In this document: positions 56,178-64,000 of the stretch, in pieces
How the letters are laid out: each line of letters begins with the position of its first letter
How positions within the stretch are numbered: position 1 is the stretch's first letter
Assembly (NCBI GenBank): GCA_964492845.1
Contig: CAZBMZ010000001.1
Coordinates: 1-64,000, forward strand
Length of the DNA stretch: 64,000 nt
Direction of reading: 5' to 3'
From: JADJPF01 sp964492845
GTDB lineage: Bacteria > Acidobacteriota > Blastocatellia > Chloracidobacteriales > JADJPF01
Made by a program: the position numbers and the translations under genes
Notes under the pieces: model-generated
Databases searched by the model: none
What the model saw: only the letters and a program-made list of their open reading frames with translations
What the model was told of the DNA's origin: nothing

Positions 56178-56213
56178 AAAAGTTTATCCTTAAATTACTA
56201 GTTTCTAAAAGAC

Positions 56214-57152
56214 TTATTTTTCAGTTAAAAAAGTTTTTACTTCTGCTAATGTTGGGAGTCCGGTTTGCGCTCCTAAATGTAAACATTTCATTGCTGCCAC
56301 AGCATTAGCAAAACGTAAAGTTTCTAAAATAGACATTTCATTTAATAAAGCATAAATAAAACCACCATGAAAAGCATCTCCCGCGCCAGTTGTATCTCGG
56401 CAAACTATTTCAAAGCCTGGAACATGTAAATATTCGCCTTCGTGATAAGCTAAAACTCCATCACTGCCCAAGGTCATTGCTACAAAATAACTTCCGCTTA
56501 TCTCTTTTAATTTAGCCAAAGCTTCTTTGGGATCGGTAATTCCTGTTACTCGGCGAGGAAAATCTGATGAGGTTACTAGAAAATCAATAAAAGGAAGTAA
56601 ATTACCTGCACCAGGATAAAAATTATCAACATCAATTACTACAGCCATTCCAGCCCTATGTGCCATTTGTGCTGCTAAAATATCTGCTTCTACATCATGA
56701 CCATCTATATGGAGGATTTTTCCACTGTTTATAGCTTCTTCCTCTACTTCTTCAGCAGAAAAAGCTAATTTTTCGTCTCGATCCCAAATTATGGTTCTTT
56801 CCCCATTTTGTTCATCAATGATTATAAAAGCAATTTGGTTTGTAGCACCCTTTACTTGTTTAACATAGGAATGTTCAACGCCTTCTGCTTTTAATCGAGA
56901 AAGTTGCAGATCCCCACTAAAATCACTTCCTACTTTGCCAATATAGCGAGTTTTACAACCTAATCTAGCTAGTGCAGTTAAGGCTGAAGCTACTTGTCCG
57001 CCAGGCTGTTGGCTATGACTGCTAAGGCGAATTTTAGTATTAAATTCTGGGTACTTTGGAACAACAATAATATGATCTACTGCATTAAGACCAAGACCTA
57101 CTACATCAAAAGATCTATTTTTTGGTAAAGGGAAGTTAAAATTTCTTTCCAC
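56214..57152 (-). CDS. PfkB-family carbohydrate/nucleoside kinase, GTG start
   Basis: This 312-residue ribokinase-like enzyme transfers phosphate from ATP to a sugar or nucleoside. QQPGGQVASALTALARLG is the substrate-side motif, and CRDTTGAGDAFHGGF contains the catalytic Asp and the anion hole. The substrate (ribose, adenosine, fructose or other) cannot be told. The start is GTG at 57152; GGAG lies 14 bases away, at the end of the CPBP gene. It lies in the accD-folC operon. Confidence 0.9.
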   Translation of the reverse strand: MERNFNFPLPKNRSFDVVGLGLNAVDHIIVVPKYPEFNTKIRLSSHSQQPGGQVASALTALARLGCKTRYIGKVGSDFSGDLQLSRLKAEGVEHSYVKQVKGATNQIAFIIIDEQNGERTIIWDRDEKLAFSAEEVEEEAINSGKILHIDGHDVEADILAAQMAHRAGMAVVIDVDNFYPGAGNLLPFIDFLVTSSDFPRRVTGITDPKEALAKLKEISGSYFVAMTLGSDGVLAYHEGEYLHVPGFEIVCRDTTGAGDAFHGGFIYALLNEMSILETLRFANAVAAMKCLHLGAQTGLPTLAEVKTFLTEK

Positions 57153-57161
57153 CGCGTTGCT

Positions 57162-58034
57162 TTATTCTCCTACAAACCCTTGAGCAATCATTAGTACTAC
57201 TTGAATAGTATTAAAAATTAAGTGAATAACAAAGCTTGGTAGTAGTGAACTACTATAAGCTCTAACTAAAGTTAGAGTTAGGCTAAGAAATCCTAAGCCT
57301 ACTATAACACCCCAAGCCCCCCAATATTGAGGAATATGTACCAAAAGAAACAGAAATGAAACACCAATTATTGCTGGAGCAACTCCAAAATCTCTACGAA
57401 GTCCAGCAAAAAGAATACCGCGATAAATTAATTCTTCAACAAATGGCGCGCCAATTATTGCAATTATTCCTACTAATATTCTTACAGCCATAGATATTTC
57501 AATAAATTTTTGCATATCTGTTTTTTGATTAGGAAACAGAGAAATAATTATTGCTGTAATAAAAAAGATAAAAATTGTAAAAAGAATTGTTTTTACTAAG
57601 CCAAAACGCTCAGGCCAATGCCATCCCAATGCTGAAAAGAAACTACCCTGACTACTTCTAGTAATAAATCGGTAACTAGCCATTAGAGTAAGTATTTGGG
57701 CTAAAAATGTTCCACAAATAAAAAATATCGCTAGCTCTGGATTTTCTTCTATTTTTGGTTTATCTGGTAGAATCTGACCCGATAATTGCATCCAAATTGA
57801 CCAAGTTAACATTGCAGGTAATGGGGCGGTAATTATTAAAAATACAGACAACAACCAAATCACAATCCCAGCCCCATAACCCCAAGCAGGTTTGTCAGGG
57901 TCTAAATTATTAGTAATTTCACTAGTGGGTTTATTTGTCAAAGCCTTAAAATTATTGCCACATTTAGAGCAAGTTACAGGGGGCATTTTAGGCAGTGGAC
58001 TTAAGCATTCGGGGCAACGATATTCTATTGTCAT
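57162..58034 (-). CDS. CPBP-family intramembrane protease with N-terminal zinc ribbon
   Basis: This 290-residue protein has a Cys4 zinc ribbon at its N-terminus (CPECLSPL and CSKCGNNF) and about eight membrane segments. The CPBP/Rce1-type motifs are PFVEELIYRGILF (the Glu-Glu pair) and LLVHIPQYWGAWG (the His). Such proteases cut prenylated or bacteriocin-type substrates, or act in surface modification; which one here is unknown. It lies 17 bases after the NUDIX gene in the same operon. Confidence 0.9.
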   Translation of the reverse strand: MTIEYRCPECLSPLPKMPPVTCSKCGNNFKALTNKPTSEITNNLDPDKPAWGYGAGIVIWLLSVFLIITAPLPAMLTWSIWMQLSGQILPDKPKIEENPELAIFFICGTFLAQILTLMASYRFITRSSQGSFFSALGWHWPERFGLVKTILFTIFIFFITAIIISLFPNQKTDMQKFIEISMAVRILVGIIAIIGAPFVEELIYRGILFAGLRRDFGVAPAIIGVSFLFLLVHIPQYWGAWGVIVGLGFLSLTLTLVRAYSSSLLPSFVIHLIFNTIQVVLMIAQGFVGE

Positions 58035-58050
58035 TGAAACACTAGCCTTA

Positions 58051-58596
58051 TTATTTAAGTAATGTACTTACTTTTAACTTTCGCTCTGTTGCTAAAAGTC
58101 CAATGATGGTTTTAGCATCTTGAATTTCACCACTAAAAATCATTTCACAAGCTTTAGAAAATGGCAAAACTACCACCTCTATTTCCTCGTCAAATTCTGG
58201 ACTACTACTTACTGCTCTAAGCTCTTTTGCTAGATAGATATAAAGCCTTTCACTACAATAACCTGGTGCTGGATAAGTAATACTAAGTAGTTCTAGCTTA
58301 TCAGCTTGAAATCCTGTTTCTTCTATGAGTTCTTTTGCAGCAGTTTTTTCAGGGGTTTCTTCTTTTTCTATTTTTCCCGCAGGTAATTCTAGCAAATATT
58401 CACCCATTGGATGACGATATTGTTTAACTAAAATAACTTCTTGTTTATCAGTAAGTGCTACTACTGCCGCGCCACCATTATGATGAATTACATCTAGTTG
58501 TATAGTTGCGCCGGATTGAAAGCAGACTTGATCAATGGAAAATTCAAAAATCCGTCCGCGATATTTTACTTCCCGACTTAAAAGCTCATAGGCCAT
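58051..58596 (-). CDS. NUDIX hydrolase, ADP-ribose pyrophosphatase type
   Basis: A 181-residue NUDIX enzyme that should hydrolyse a nucleoside diphosphate-linked compound such as ADP-ribose. The Nudix box PAGKIEKEETPEKTAAKELI followed by EETGF is complete but has Lys in place of the usual Arg in the REUXEE motif. LELLSITYPAPGYCSERLYIY resembles ADP-ribose pyrophosphatases. Its ATG overlaps the folC stop by 11 bases. Confidence 0.9.
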   Translation of the reverse strand: MAYELLSREVKYRGRIFEFSIDQVCFQSGATIQLDVIHHNGGAAVVALTDKQEVILVKQYRHPMGEYLLELPAGKIEKEETPEKTAAKELIEETGFQADKLELLSITYPAPGYCSERLYIYLAKELRAVSSSPEFDEEIEVVVLPFSKACEMIFSGEIQDAKTIIGLLATERKLKVSTLLK

Positions 58597-59932
58597 AGGA
58601 TTTCTCTTGATAGGGTTTTTTGTTATTTTTTAAGTACTGTTTAACACTTCCAACTAAATGAAGTGAGCCGCTAACAACTACTAGTTTTTCCTTAACTGAA
58701 AGATTATTAGCAATTTTTAGGGCTTCATCAACACTTTCAACAATAAAATATTGTTTTGCTAAGTTTAATATTTTCCCGTCCATCTGTCGAAAGTCTATTG
58801 CTCTTGCATCTTTTTGATTTAATAAAATTACTGAATCAAAAAGGGGAAAAAGCAAACTAGCCATTTTGGATAGTTCTTTATCTTTCATTACACTAAAAAC
58901 TAATGTTTTATTAGAGTAGTTTTTTTCTTTTAGCCAACTAGTTAAAAAATTTGCTAAAGTCTTGGTTCCTTGTGGGTTATGCGCTCCATCAAAAAGCAGA
59001 TCAAATTCTTCTAATTTAATTAATTCTAATCGTCCGGGCCAAAGTGTCTTTTCTAAACCTTCTCTAATATTTTTCTGAGATACACTAAACCCTTGTTGAT
59101 TAAGCATTTCAACGGCTTTAACTACTAAAGCAGAAGTTATTACTTGATGATAAGCTCTAAGACCTGTTTTTATTGCTTTATAGTTTTCTTTTTCAGTATA
59201 AAAATCAAACTCCCAATAGCCATTTTTAATAGCTAAAGCATTGATTTGACTAGAATCTAACCAAATTAACGGTGTTTGAATTTCTTCTGCAACTTCTTTA
59301 ATTACTTTTGCTGCTTCTTCAACCTGTGGAGCGATCAAAGCAGGAATATCTTTTTTTAAGATACCTGCTTTTTCTCTAGCAATTTCTGTTAGTGTACTTC
59401 CTAGATATTGTTGATGGTCATAATCAATGCTAGTAATTATACTAAGAACGGGTGAAACTATGTTGGTAGAATCAAGTCTACCGCCTAAACCTACTTCTAG
59501 AATTGCCACCTTAGCTTTACACTGCCGAAAATGTTCAAAACCAATAGCAGTAATATGCTCAAAAAAAGTTGGACGAGATAATAACTTCTTTTCTAATAAT
59601 AAGTTATCTACTTGAGATTTAACTTTTTCTAGCAAATTAGAAAACTGAGTTTTTGAAATAGATTTAAGGTTGTATTGAAAACGCTCAGTTATATCTAGTA
59701 AATGTGGGGAAGTAAAAAGCCCTGTATCAATTTTAGCTTCTGCTAAAACTGATGCTAGAGAGGCGCAAAAAGAGCCTTTTCCATTTGTTCCAGCCACATG
59801 GACTGTAGAATAAGCTTTTTGTGGCTGTCCTAGGCTCTTAGTTAAAATATCAATGTTATCTAAACCTAGCTTCATTGCTAAGGTTTCATGTCCTAAGCTA
59901 TAAAGATAGTTAAGTGCTATCTGGTAGTCCAT
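58586..59932 (-). CDS. folC: Folylpolyglutamate/dihydrofolate synthase
   Basis: This 448-residue ATP-dependent ligase adds glutamate to folates and to dihydropteroate. Motifs are VHVAGTNGKGSFCASL (P-loop), TSPHLLDITERF, LEVGLGGRLDSTN, TSIDYDHQQYLG and LLFDGAHNPQGTK. The ATG overlaps the accD stop by one base (TAATG). The operon also encodes thyA and folA downstream. Confidence 0.95.
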   Translation of the reverse strand: MDYQIALNYLYSLGHETLAMKLGLDNIDILTKSLGQPQKAYSTVHVAGTNGKGSFCASLASVLAEAKIDTGLFTSPHLLDITERFQYNLKSISKTQFSNLLEKVKSQVDNLLLEKKLLSRPTFFEHITAIGFEHFRQCKAKVAILEVGLGGRLDSTNIVSPVLSIITSIDYDHQQYLGSTLTEIAREKAGILKKDIPALIAPQVEEAAKVIKEVAEEIQTPLIWLDSSQINALAIKNGYWEFDFYTEKENYKAIKTGLRAYHQVITSALVVKAVEMLNQQGFSVSQKNIREGLEKTLWPGRLELIKLEEFDLLFDGAHNPQGTKTLANFLTSWLKEKNYSNKTLVFSVMKDKELSKMASLLFPLFDSVILLNQKDARAIDFRQMDGKILNLAKQYFIVESVDEALKIANNLSVKEKLVVVSGSLHLVGSVKQYLKNNKKPYQEKSYGL

Positions 59933-60786
59933 TAGCCCATCATAAAATCAAATGATTGACAAATATAATCTTTTAAGTTCTTACGGTCAATTACTGCATC
60001 CAACATTCCATGTTCTAATAAAAACTCTGAACGTTGGAAACCAGGGGGTAATTTTTGTCTAATGGTTTGTTCAATTACTCTAGGCCCGGCAAAACCAATT
60101 AATGCGCCAGGTTCAGCAATATTAAGATCGCCTAACATTGCAAAACTAGCCGTAACTCCGCCAGTTGTTGGGTCAGTCATCAATGAAATAAAGGGAAGTC
60201 TAGCCTGGTCTAAATTTGCTAGTGCCGCGCTAATTTTAGCCATTTGCATTAGTGATAATGCACCTTCCATCATACGCGCACCGCCAGAAGCAGAAACAAT
60301 CAATAAACCGCAACGCTCTTTGATGGCACGTTCAATAGCACGAGTAATTTTTTCTCCTACAACAGAACCCATTGAGCCGCCAATAAACTCATAAACCATA
60401 CAACAAACTATAATAGTATGATTACCTATTTTGCCTTTAGCCGAAATCAAAGCATCTAAAACACCTGTTGTTTGTTGAGTTTTAGCTAATCTTTCATTGT
60501 AAGGTTTAGTATCGACAAACTTTAATGGATCTGTGGAAGCAATATTTTGATCAAATTCTTCATATTCGCCATTATCAAATAACATTTTTAAGCGTTGATG
60601 GGCATCAATACGAAAATGATGGTTACATTTAGGACAAACATAAGCACTTTCCTCAAGTTGTCCCTTAAAAAGTGTTTGTGAACATTGAGGGCATTTACTA
60701 AATAACCCTTCAGTTTTTACTTTTCGCTCTTCATCATTTGGGAGTGGAGGTAAATTATCAGTTTTCTTACGCTTAAACCATGCCAT
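59932..60786 (-). CDS. accD: Acetyl-CoA carboxylase carboxyltransferase subunit beta
   Basis: A 284-residue AccD that transfers the carboxyl group to acetyl-CoA, the first step of fatty-acid synthesis. The N-terminal zinc ribbon has CPQC and CPKC. The carboxyltransferase core shows GGSMGSVVGEKITRAIERA, VSASGGARMMEGALSLMQM and LMTDPTTGGVTASFAMLGD, with GALIGFAGPRVIEQT later. GAGGC lies about 10 bases upstream. It heads the long minus-strand operon. accA is not in the window. Confidence 0.96.
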   Translation of the reverse strand: MAWFKRKKTDNLPPLPNDEERKVKTEGLFSKCPQCSQTLFKGQLEESAYVCPKCNHHFRIDAHQRLKMLFDNGEYEEFDQNIASTDPLKFVDTKPYNERLAKTQQTTGVLDALISAKGKIGNHTIIVCCMVYEFIGGSMGSVVGEKITRAIERAIKERCGLLIVSASGGARMMEGALSLMQMAKISAALANLDQARLPFISLMTDPTTGGVTASFAMLGDLNIAEPGALIGFAGPRVIEQTIRQKLPPGFQRSEFLLEHGMLDAVIDRKNLKDYICQSFDFMMG

Positions 60787-61049
60787 TGAATTACTGCCTC
60801 ATAGAAATAAAATCAGATTTTGTTGTTGTAGAGAAATTTGTAAACGACGAGTCTAACATGTTAACTAACTTTAGCGCAAAACTAGCTAGCAGATCAGTAA
60901 TAATACTTTATTGCTAAGAAATAAACTATTTTAAACTAGTGCTATTACCTAGGTTTATGCTAAAGTAATATTACTTTAGTTATATTGCACTTATTCATTA
61001 AAATAAATAAAAACAAGAAAGTTATTTGCCAACTTGAGAACAAAGAGAT
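60787..61049. promoter_or_regulatory. Intergenic region between the CRISPR-associated unit and the accD operon
   Basis: These 263 bases hold no gene. They must carry the promoter of the accD operon and possibly the end of the CRISPR-associated transcript, but no hairpin terminator or clear promoter is visible. Confidence 0.35.
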
Positions 61050-63437
61050 TTATTTTAGTAATTCTTCTAATTTCTTGTACCAAGGAGATTCCATAGATTT
61101 TTTATTTTTCCATAGACCATGAAATTGAAGCCTTTTTTGTAAATCCGCTGCTAAGGCTTTTTTTTCAGGAACATTTGGCAGTTTTGCAATGTCAATTACT
61201 ACATCATTTAATTGTTTAGCATCTTCTGATCTGCTTAAATTACCTATCTTCTTTTTCAAGTTACCCATCATAGCTAAGTCTTGAATTGATACTTTTGCTG
61301 TATCAGTTTGTTTTTGTTGATTAGTGAAATTCTGTTGTTTTGGAACATCTTTTCTTTGTGGAATTGGGGTTGACTCGTTTTTTTGAGAATAGTTATTGTG
61401 TTTATAGTTAGTTGTAGGTGCTGAGGTTTTATTTCCTTGTAAAAGGTTAATTTGACTTATTAATGTCTTTTCTCCTACGTTTAAAGGATCTGGTAAAACA
61501 GGACGATCCTTAAATTGCTTAATTTCCATATAGTTTGTTTGATCAATTTGTGGGCCAGGCCACTCCATCATTTTTAAGAGCATTTTTATTCGCTCTACGT
61601 CAGATAATTTTGTGTTCTGTTCCTCAAGTTTTCTTAAAATATCTTGTTCAAAACCTTTGATCAAGTTTTGTAAAGTTTTTTGGTCAACTTTACTTTCTGC
61701 TAGTTGCCAATTATCACCATTAAAAAGCGATTTATAACGCTCTTGGCGGTTAACTAAATGAAGTTCGGCATCAAGTTTAACTGCCCCCATTCCTAGAGGT
61801 TTTCCCATACCTAAATGATGATAGTAAGGTTTACTAGGATCATTGTTTGGTGGGTTAAGAATCCAGCACATTGCTCCAAGTTCTTTGTTAGAAAGATTTT
61901 CAAAGTGTATCTTAAACTTAAACTCAACTTCTGGGCGCAAAGGCTTAAATTGTGTGTGTTGGGTGTCATTTTCTCTTACTTCTTTATCTTCTTTAATTTT
62001 ATCGAGAGTTGTTTCTAAACCTTTGTGCCAATACTTTTTATAGCCTCGAATAACCGCTTCGTGTGGTGGTGGGCTACCATAATGATCAAGTCCCACTAAA
62101 TTATTGGGTTCTTGTTGTGTAAGGTAATGTTGAAAAGTTGTAGGTTTAGGGCCAGCCAGAGTTTTAGGAACTATACTATTTTGGCTTAACCAAATCCCAT
62201 TTTGGTTCTTATCTTTTAGTTGTGCATCTGTGATAAAAATTCGGCTAGCATAGGCATAATTTTTGTTTGTTTCTTTTATTTCAGATGGTTTCTTTTTTGT
62301 ATAGCCAAATATGGCATCAACATAATCAATTACTTTTTCATCTTTTATTGACGTAGGGATAAAGTCTAATATTTTTTTCTCTGTTCCGTCTGACTTCAAA
62401 GAAGGCACACGAAAATTAGGGCTATGTCCAAAAAATCTTACTTCATTATTTTGTGCTACATAAAAAATAGGTCTTCCTTCAACTAAACAACCATTGTTTG
62501 AATCAAAATACTCTTTTTGGAATGTTGTTAAATTTTCCAAATAAAGCTGTATTGCTTGTTCATTTATTTTTATAAATGGTGCATTTTCATTAGGTTGTAA
62601 AACTATTGTGTGATATTTCCGATCGCTTTTTTGTAAATCTTCACTGGTTTCTGCCATATTTCCTGAGCAGACAAGCATACCTTTATATTTATAATTATTT
62701 TTTCTTGTTCCTATTTTGGTAAAACCTAATTTGCCTTTTTGTTTTTGAACATCGAAACTTATCTCATAATACTGTGGCTTATAATCTTTTACTTTTAAGC
62801 TAATAAAATTAGGAATATTACTAACCTGAGAGTCCTCTATCTTCAAATACACTCGTTTTTCAGGTAAACCTAATTCAAAAGGTTTAGATGCAGGTTTAAC
62901 ATACCACCCATCAGAATTTTTTATCAAATATCCAACATTGACATTTTTACCAAATTTACCAAGTATTTCGTTATAAGGTTTTCTTAAAGGGCTTGTTTCT
63001 TTATCTGCAACAGCACGATAAAAAACAGCAGAATCATCAACAAAAACCATTTTTGAATAACTAACAATCTCCAACAAACTACGAAGCATTCCGCGTAAAC
63101 TACTGCCAGGAATAACAGGTTGCGCTTGTTTTGTTGTATAGAAAAATTCAGGAGTGTTTTTAACTTGCTCTCTAAAAGGTAAGTTTTTGTCTTGTTCTTG
63201 TTGCTTAAATTTTTCTTCTGTAATTGCACACCTAATATAAAGAGGGGATTTAGTTGTTAGTATAACTTCAAAATGACCTGTATTTGGATAATTTGCATCT
63301 GCATATGTGTTGTGATTTGGTAAATGGTCAGCCTTGTTTGCGGCTGCAACTATTTTGTCAGGTAGAGGAGTAAAATTATAAGGTGCTGTAGCAATTCGAT
63401 CACGTCTTGTAGGGTTTCTATGTTTAGGTAGACTCAT
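61050..63437 (-). CDS. Type III CRISPR-associated RAMP protein, TIGR03986-like
   Basis: This 795-residue protein has repeat-associated mysterious protein (RAMP, Cas7-like) features. The first block has FEVILTTKSPLYIRC and IPGSSLRGMLRSLLEIV, the Gly-rich RAMP motif near the N-terminus. A second Gly-rich motif, HLGMGKPLGMGAVKL, lies near residue 560. The fold is long for a single Cas7, so it may be two or more modules. A Gln/Asn/Lys/Thr-rich linker (about 675-725) and a helical tail complete it. It matches the TIGR03986 family of type III systems from memory; no search was run. The ATG overlaps the upstream gene's stop by one base (TAATG), so the two are coupled. Confidence 0.82.
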   Translation of the reverse strand: MSLPKHRNPTRRDRIATAPYNFTPLPDKIVAAANKADHLPNHNTYADANYPNTGHFEVILTTKSPLYIRCAITEEKFKQQEQDKNLPFREQVKNTPEFFYTTKQAQPVIPGSSLRGMLRSLLEIVSYSKMVFVDDSAVFYRAVADKETSPLRKPYNEILGKFGKNVNVGYLIKNSDGWYVKPASKPFELGLPEKRVYLKIEDSQVSNIPNFISLKVKDYKPQYYEISFDVQKQKGKLGFTKIGTRKNNYKYKGMLVCSGNMAETSEDLQKSDRKYHTIVLQPNENAPFIKINEQAIQLYLENLTTFQKEYFDSNNGCLVEGRPIFYVAQNNEVRFFGHSPNFRVPSLKSDGTEKKILDFIPTSIKDEKVIDYVDAIFGYTKKKPSEIKETNKNYAYASRIFITDAQLKDKNQNGIWLSQNSIVPKTLAGPKPTTFQHYLTQQEPNNLVGLDHYGSPPPHEAVIRGYKKYWHKGLETTLDKIKEDKEVRENDTQHTQFKPLRPEVEFKFKIHFENLSNKELGAMCWILNPPNNDPSKPYYHHLGMGKPLGMGAVKLDAELHLVNRQERYKSLFNGDNWQLAESKVDQKTLQNLIKGFEQDILRKLEEQNTKLSDVERIKMLLKMMEWPGPQIDQTNYMEIKQFKDRPVLPDPLNVGEKTLISQINLLQGNKTSAPTTNYKHNNYSQKNESTPIPQRKDVPKQQNFTNQQKQTDTAKVSIQDLAMMGNLKKKIGNLSRSEDAKQLNDVVIDIAKLPNVPEKKALAADLQKRLQFHGLWKNKKSMESPWYKKLEELLK

Positions 63438-64000
63438 TATTTTTTTACCTTTAAGCTTAAAAGTCGGCTAGCAACTATTCGGTTAAATCCGTTTGTGTCT
63501 TCGCTAATATAATGTCTTACCAATAAGCGCAAAGGACGAGATGTTTCATCAAATTTTCCTTCAATTTTTATTGGCACAATATGACGCAAACCTTGAGAAC
63601 CTTCTTTCATTAAGCTAAATTCAAGTTCTGGACTATTTTTGTAAATTTTTGCATCTGTACCCCATAAAATTTGTTCCTCATCAATTGCTTCTGTAAAATC
63701 TGGCTTTTCTCCATCTATTAAATTGCTAATAAGTCTAGCGTTTAACTGATTATCTCCATCGCGCCAAACTAATAATTCTGCTTCAAATGAAAAAAGCCTA
63801 ACTTGTTGTAGTGTTTCAAAAATTAATGGTGGTGAAATTTGAGAATCAACAGCACTAGAAAGCAATAATTTGTTATTTTTCACTTTGCCCCAAATCACGC
63901 CGTCATCAGTATGAGCAAGTAAATACTCAAAATTAAATTGTTGATTTTGCTCTATTTGTTTTTCTAGCCATTCAACTAAATTTTCAACATCAATTACAAG
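63437..64000 (-). CDS. CRISPR-associated protein, TIGR03984-like, truncated by the window
   Basis: The frame is open to the window edge, giving at least 187 residues; the true start lies beyond 64000. An internal GTG at 63898 could mimic a start, but the upstream residues (FNFEYLLAHTDDG, then VIWGKV) are clearly part of the same protein. The typical opening of the family is this YLLAHxDDGVIWG block, which points to TIGR03984-type type III accessory proteins. The rest is strand-rich (LRLLVRHYI, MKEGSQGLRHIVPI). It is directly upstream of, and overlaps by one base, the TIGR03986-like gene, so the two are one operon whose other members lie outside. Confidence 0.8.
   Translation of the reverse strand, partial: LVIDVENLVEWLEKQIEQNQQFNFEYLLAHTDDGVIWGKVKNNKLLLSSAVDSQISPPLIFETLQQVRLFSFEAELLVWRDGDNQLNARLISNLIDGEKPDFTEAIDEEQILWGTDAKIYKNSPELEFSLMKEGSQGLRHIVPIKIEGKFDETSRPLRLLVRHYISEDTNGFNRIVASRLLSLKVKK

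Noticed and set aside
1..64000. Search for CRISPR array, tRNA, rRNA and insertion sequences
   Set aside because: No regularly spaced repeat, no tRNA-like T-arm with flanking stems, and no transposase were found by reading; a short tRNA could still be missed without a covariance search.

Overview
The window is a 64 kb AT-rich chromosomal stretch from a Gram-negative bacterium, with one 100-base run of N (13261-13360) that marks a scaffold gap. Outer-membrane proteins (a TonB-dependent receptor with a carboxypeptidase-regulatory domain, a large beta-barrel), several Hanks-type Ser/Thr kinases with unusual attached modules, a Reg_prop/Y_Y_Y sensor and multiheme cytochromes fit an Acidobacteriota-like organism, perhaps Blastocatellia. 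That placement is an inference from gene style; no rRNA or tRNA gene was seen. No insertion sequence, prophage or CRISPR array was seen either.

Layout. 0.2-1.8 kb: a secreted metallo-beta-lactamase-fold protein and a secreted rhodanese. 2.1-13.1 kb: a membrane Ser/Thr kinase with ankyrin repeats, a TonB-dependent receptor with acidic metal-type loops, a degenerate kinase (pseudokinase) and a 1058-residue protein of unknown function. 13.4-18.1 kb: three ion or solute transporters (CPA2 antiporter, APC permease, CPA1 antiporter). 18.2-22.9 kb: an HD-GYP protein with an acidic tail and its overlapping partner, then a three-gene unit around an endonuclease/exonuclease/phosphatase-fold protein. 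23-27.4 kb: branched-chain aminotransferase, a MocR-type regulator, and moeA-moaB for molybdenum cofactor.

27.5-36.2 kb is the most distinctive region. A beta-barrel outer-membrane protein and a giant ten-heme cytochrome fused to an LVIVD beta-propeller form an operon, divergent from a protein with two GlcG/HbpS-type heme-binding domains. Together they look like an envelope redox module. 36.3-38.5 kb holds hemD and a CoA-disulfide-reductase-like flavoprotein. 38.7-42.2 kb is a compact hypABCDE [NiFe]-hydrogenase maturation operon. Its hypA has no ATG, GTG or TTG start and appears to begin at ATT. Neither hydrogenase subunits nor hypF are present here.

42.2-53.1 kb: a propeller sensor fused to a Ser/Thr kinase, two tandem DinB-like proteins, an APC permease, an exported alpha/beta hydrolase and a YfhO-type membrane protein. 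53.1-60.8 kb on the minus strand is a tightly packed housekeeping run: accD, folC, NUDIX, CPBP protease, PfkB kinase, a small acidic protein, a CorC/HlyC-type protein, thyA and folA. It links fatty-acid, folate and thymidylate synthesis. 61-64 kb is the downstream end of a type III CRISPR-associated locus (a TIGR03986-like RAMP protein and a TIGR03984-like protein) that continues past the window edge.
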